Positions 63,375 to 64,000 of a stretch of 64,000 nt of DNA are shown here, in pieces. The notes beneath the pieces were generated by a model. That model saw only the letters and a program-made list of their open reading frames with translations. It ran no database searches and was not told the origin of the DNA. The DNA is taken from NCBI RefSeq assembly GCF_003991405.1, contig NZ_RPEN01000159.1, forward strand, positions 310,001-374,000, in the 5' to 3' direction. Origin of the DNA: Pseudorhodobacter sp. E13. GTDB taxonomy: Bacteria > Pseudomonadota > Alphaproteobacteria > Rhodobacterales > Rhodobacteraceae. A program made the position numbers and the translations under genes. Position 1 is the first letter of the stretch. The number at the start of each line of letters is the position of its first letter.

Positions 63375-63968
63375 TCAGGGCCGGTTTGCACCGCGGATCG
63401 CAGCCACAAAACGGCTGATCAAACGGTGACCATCTTGTCGGGGCAAGCTGCCGCCTTGACGGGGCCGCACCGATAGCGTGACCAGCCGCCCGTCCACCTG
63501 CATCAAGGCCCGCCACGAATCCCCCACCTTGGTCTGGCCTTCGCGCGTCAGGCGCAGCACAACCGCGCCGCTCTGGTCTTGCACCTCATGCACGCTGATC
63601 ACGTCTGAATTGCCTTCCCCACGCAAGGCGCGCTGGCCTTCCTCTGTGCCGAAATAAGGTTTCAGCACCGCCGCAGACAGCCGGATGCCTTGGGCGCTGC
63701 CCGCCTCGCCAATCGTCGCGGCCAGAATGGCCCCTTGCGTGCCGCTGCAAGGGGCCAGCGCCACGAAATCGGCATTGCCGACCCGCTGACGCGAGCTTGG
63801 CACCGGGCAAAAGCCTTGCGGCCCGGCCACCTTTACCGTGCCCAGCGCGATGGTGCTGCGCGGGGCTGCGGCTGTGCTGTCGGCAGATGTGGCAGGCCCG
63901 CCGCCGGGTGCCACGCACCCCGACAGAAGAACAGCCGCAACCAGCGCCTTACTGATCCATGTAGACAT
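63375..63968 (-). CDS. Lipoprotein of unknown function
   Basis: A 197-residue predicted lipoprotein with lipobox LLSGC (Cys at residue 18) after a short hydrophobic start, then an Ala/Thr/Ser-rich linker and a domain with GFCPVPSSRQRVGNADFVALAPC, whose two Cys may pair. The rest is beta-rich (VDGRLVTLSVRPRQGG). Not assigned to a family. Its start overlaps the end of the upstream gene by 20 bases. Confidence 0.8.
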   Translation of the reverse strand: MSTWISKALVAAVLLSGCVAPGGGPATSADSTAAAPRSTIALGTVKVAGPQGFCPVPSSRQRVGNADFVALAPCSGTQGAILAATIGEAGSAQGIRLSAAVLKPYFGTEEGQRALRGEGNSDVISVHEVQDQSGAVVLRLTREGQTKVGDSWRALMQVDGRLVTLSVRPRQGGSLPRQDGHRLISRFVAAIRGANRP

Positions 63969-64000
63969 GGCGCTCTTTCTTGGCGCCGGGATGGGTGACG
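63949..64000 (-). CDS. C-terminal end of an unidentified gene (partial)
   Basis: An open frame enters from the window edge and ends THPGAKKERHVYMDQ then TAA at 63949. It overlaps the start of the lipoprotein gene by 20 bases, which suggests translational coupling. Too little is visible to name it. Confidence 0.4.
   Translation of the reverse strand, partial: VTHPGAKKERHVYMDQ

Overview
This 64-kb window is a chromosomal segment of an alphaproteobacterium of the Rhodobacter/Roseobacter group (Rhodobacterales). The evidence is the gene content: FnrL-type Fnr next to oxygen-independent HemN, a membrane-anchored cytochrome c of the CycM type beside prephenate dehydratase, a phbA/phbB pair, a TIGR02302/DUF4175 protein and several small conserved proteins of this order. 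The DNA is GC-rich and strongly biased to G/C at third codon positions. No tRNA, rRNA, CRISPR array, prophage or intact insertion sequence was seen. Almost all of it is core genome.

Layout. 1-5.3 kb: end of an ETF-ubiquinone oxidoreductase gene, a secreted TPR protein with ispE, polyprenyl-diphosphate synthase, and a DUF2007/methyltransferase/YdcH run. 5.3-10.7 kb: an EamA exporter, phbB and phbA (polyhydroxybutyrate precursors), an EAL-domain protein, tag and a TlpA-like thioredoxin. 10.7-20.4 kb: argH, three tiny lipoproteins, DUF2834, lysA, a glutamine-rich DUF4175 membrane protein, a ZitP-like zinc-ribbon membrane protein (opposite strand), then ftsE-ftsX-plsC. 20.5-23.6 kb: phzF and fnrL divergent from hemN around a perfect FNR box. 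23.6-30.5 kb: the yejABEF peptide ABC transporter with a coupled glycosyltransferase. 30.7-32.2 kb: cycM and pheA. 32.15-32.76 kb: a gene-free, AT-richer stretch that stands out. 32.8-38.7 kb: a membrane AraC regulator divergent from a secreted hydrolase, SRPBCC, nudC, cpdB. 38.7-42.9 kb: glnK-amtB and PBP1A. 43-46.2 kb: an orphan type I secretion ABC/HlyD pair. 46.2-57.7 kb: ridA, glycerophosphodiesterase, COG3146 acetyltransferase, GST, phhB, rnd, peroxiredoxin, a ferredoxin-reductase-like flavoprotein, rsmD, HAD phosphatase, map, a MoaB/CinA-type protein, GNAT, OmpA. 57.7-64 kb: LysR, an EF-hand protein, a HExxH membrane protein, fadH, two conserved uncharacterised genes, a lipoprotein and the end of one more gene.

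How it works together. Many genes are translationally coupled through 1-4 base overlaps, some with GTG or TTG starts. The main functional groups are envelope biogenesis and division (ftsEX, plsC, PBP1A, DUF4175, lysA, small lipoproteins), oxygen-responsive haem synthesis (fnrL/hemN), nitrogen sensing (glnK/amtB), carbon storage (phbAB) and peptide or protein transport (yej, type I secretion). The features most worth a second look are the lipoprotein trio before lysA (one fits the LptM pattern), the ZitP-like protein, a dispersed intergenic 21-bp motif with at least six copies, and several unannotated palindromes in promoter regions. I found no clearly new multi-gene defence or biosynthetic system.
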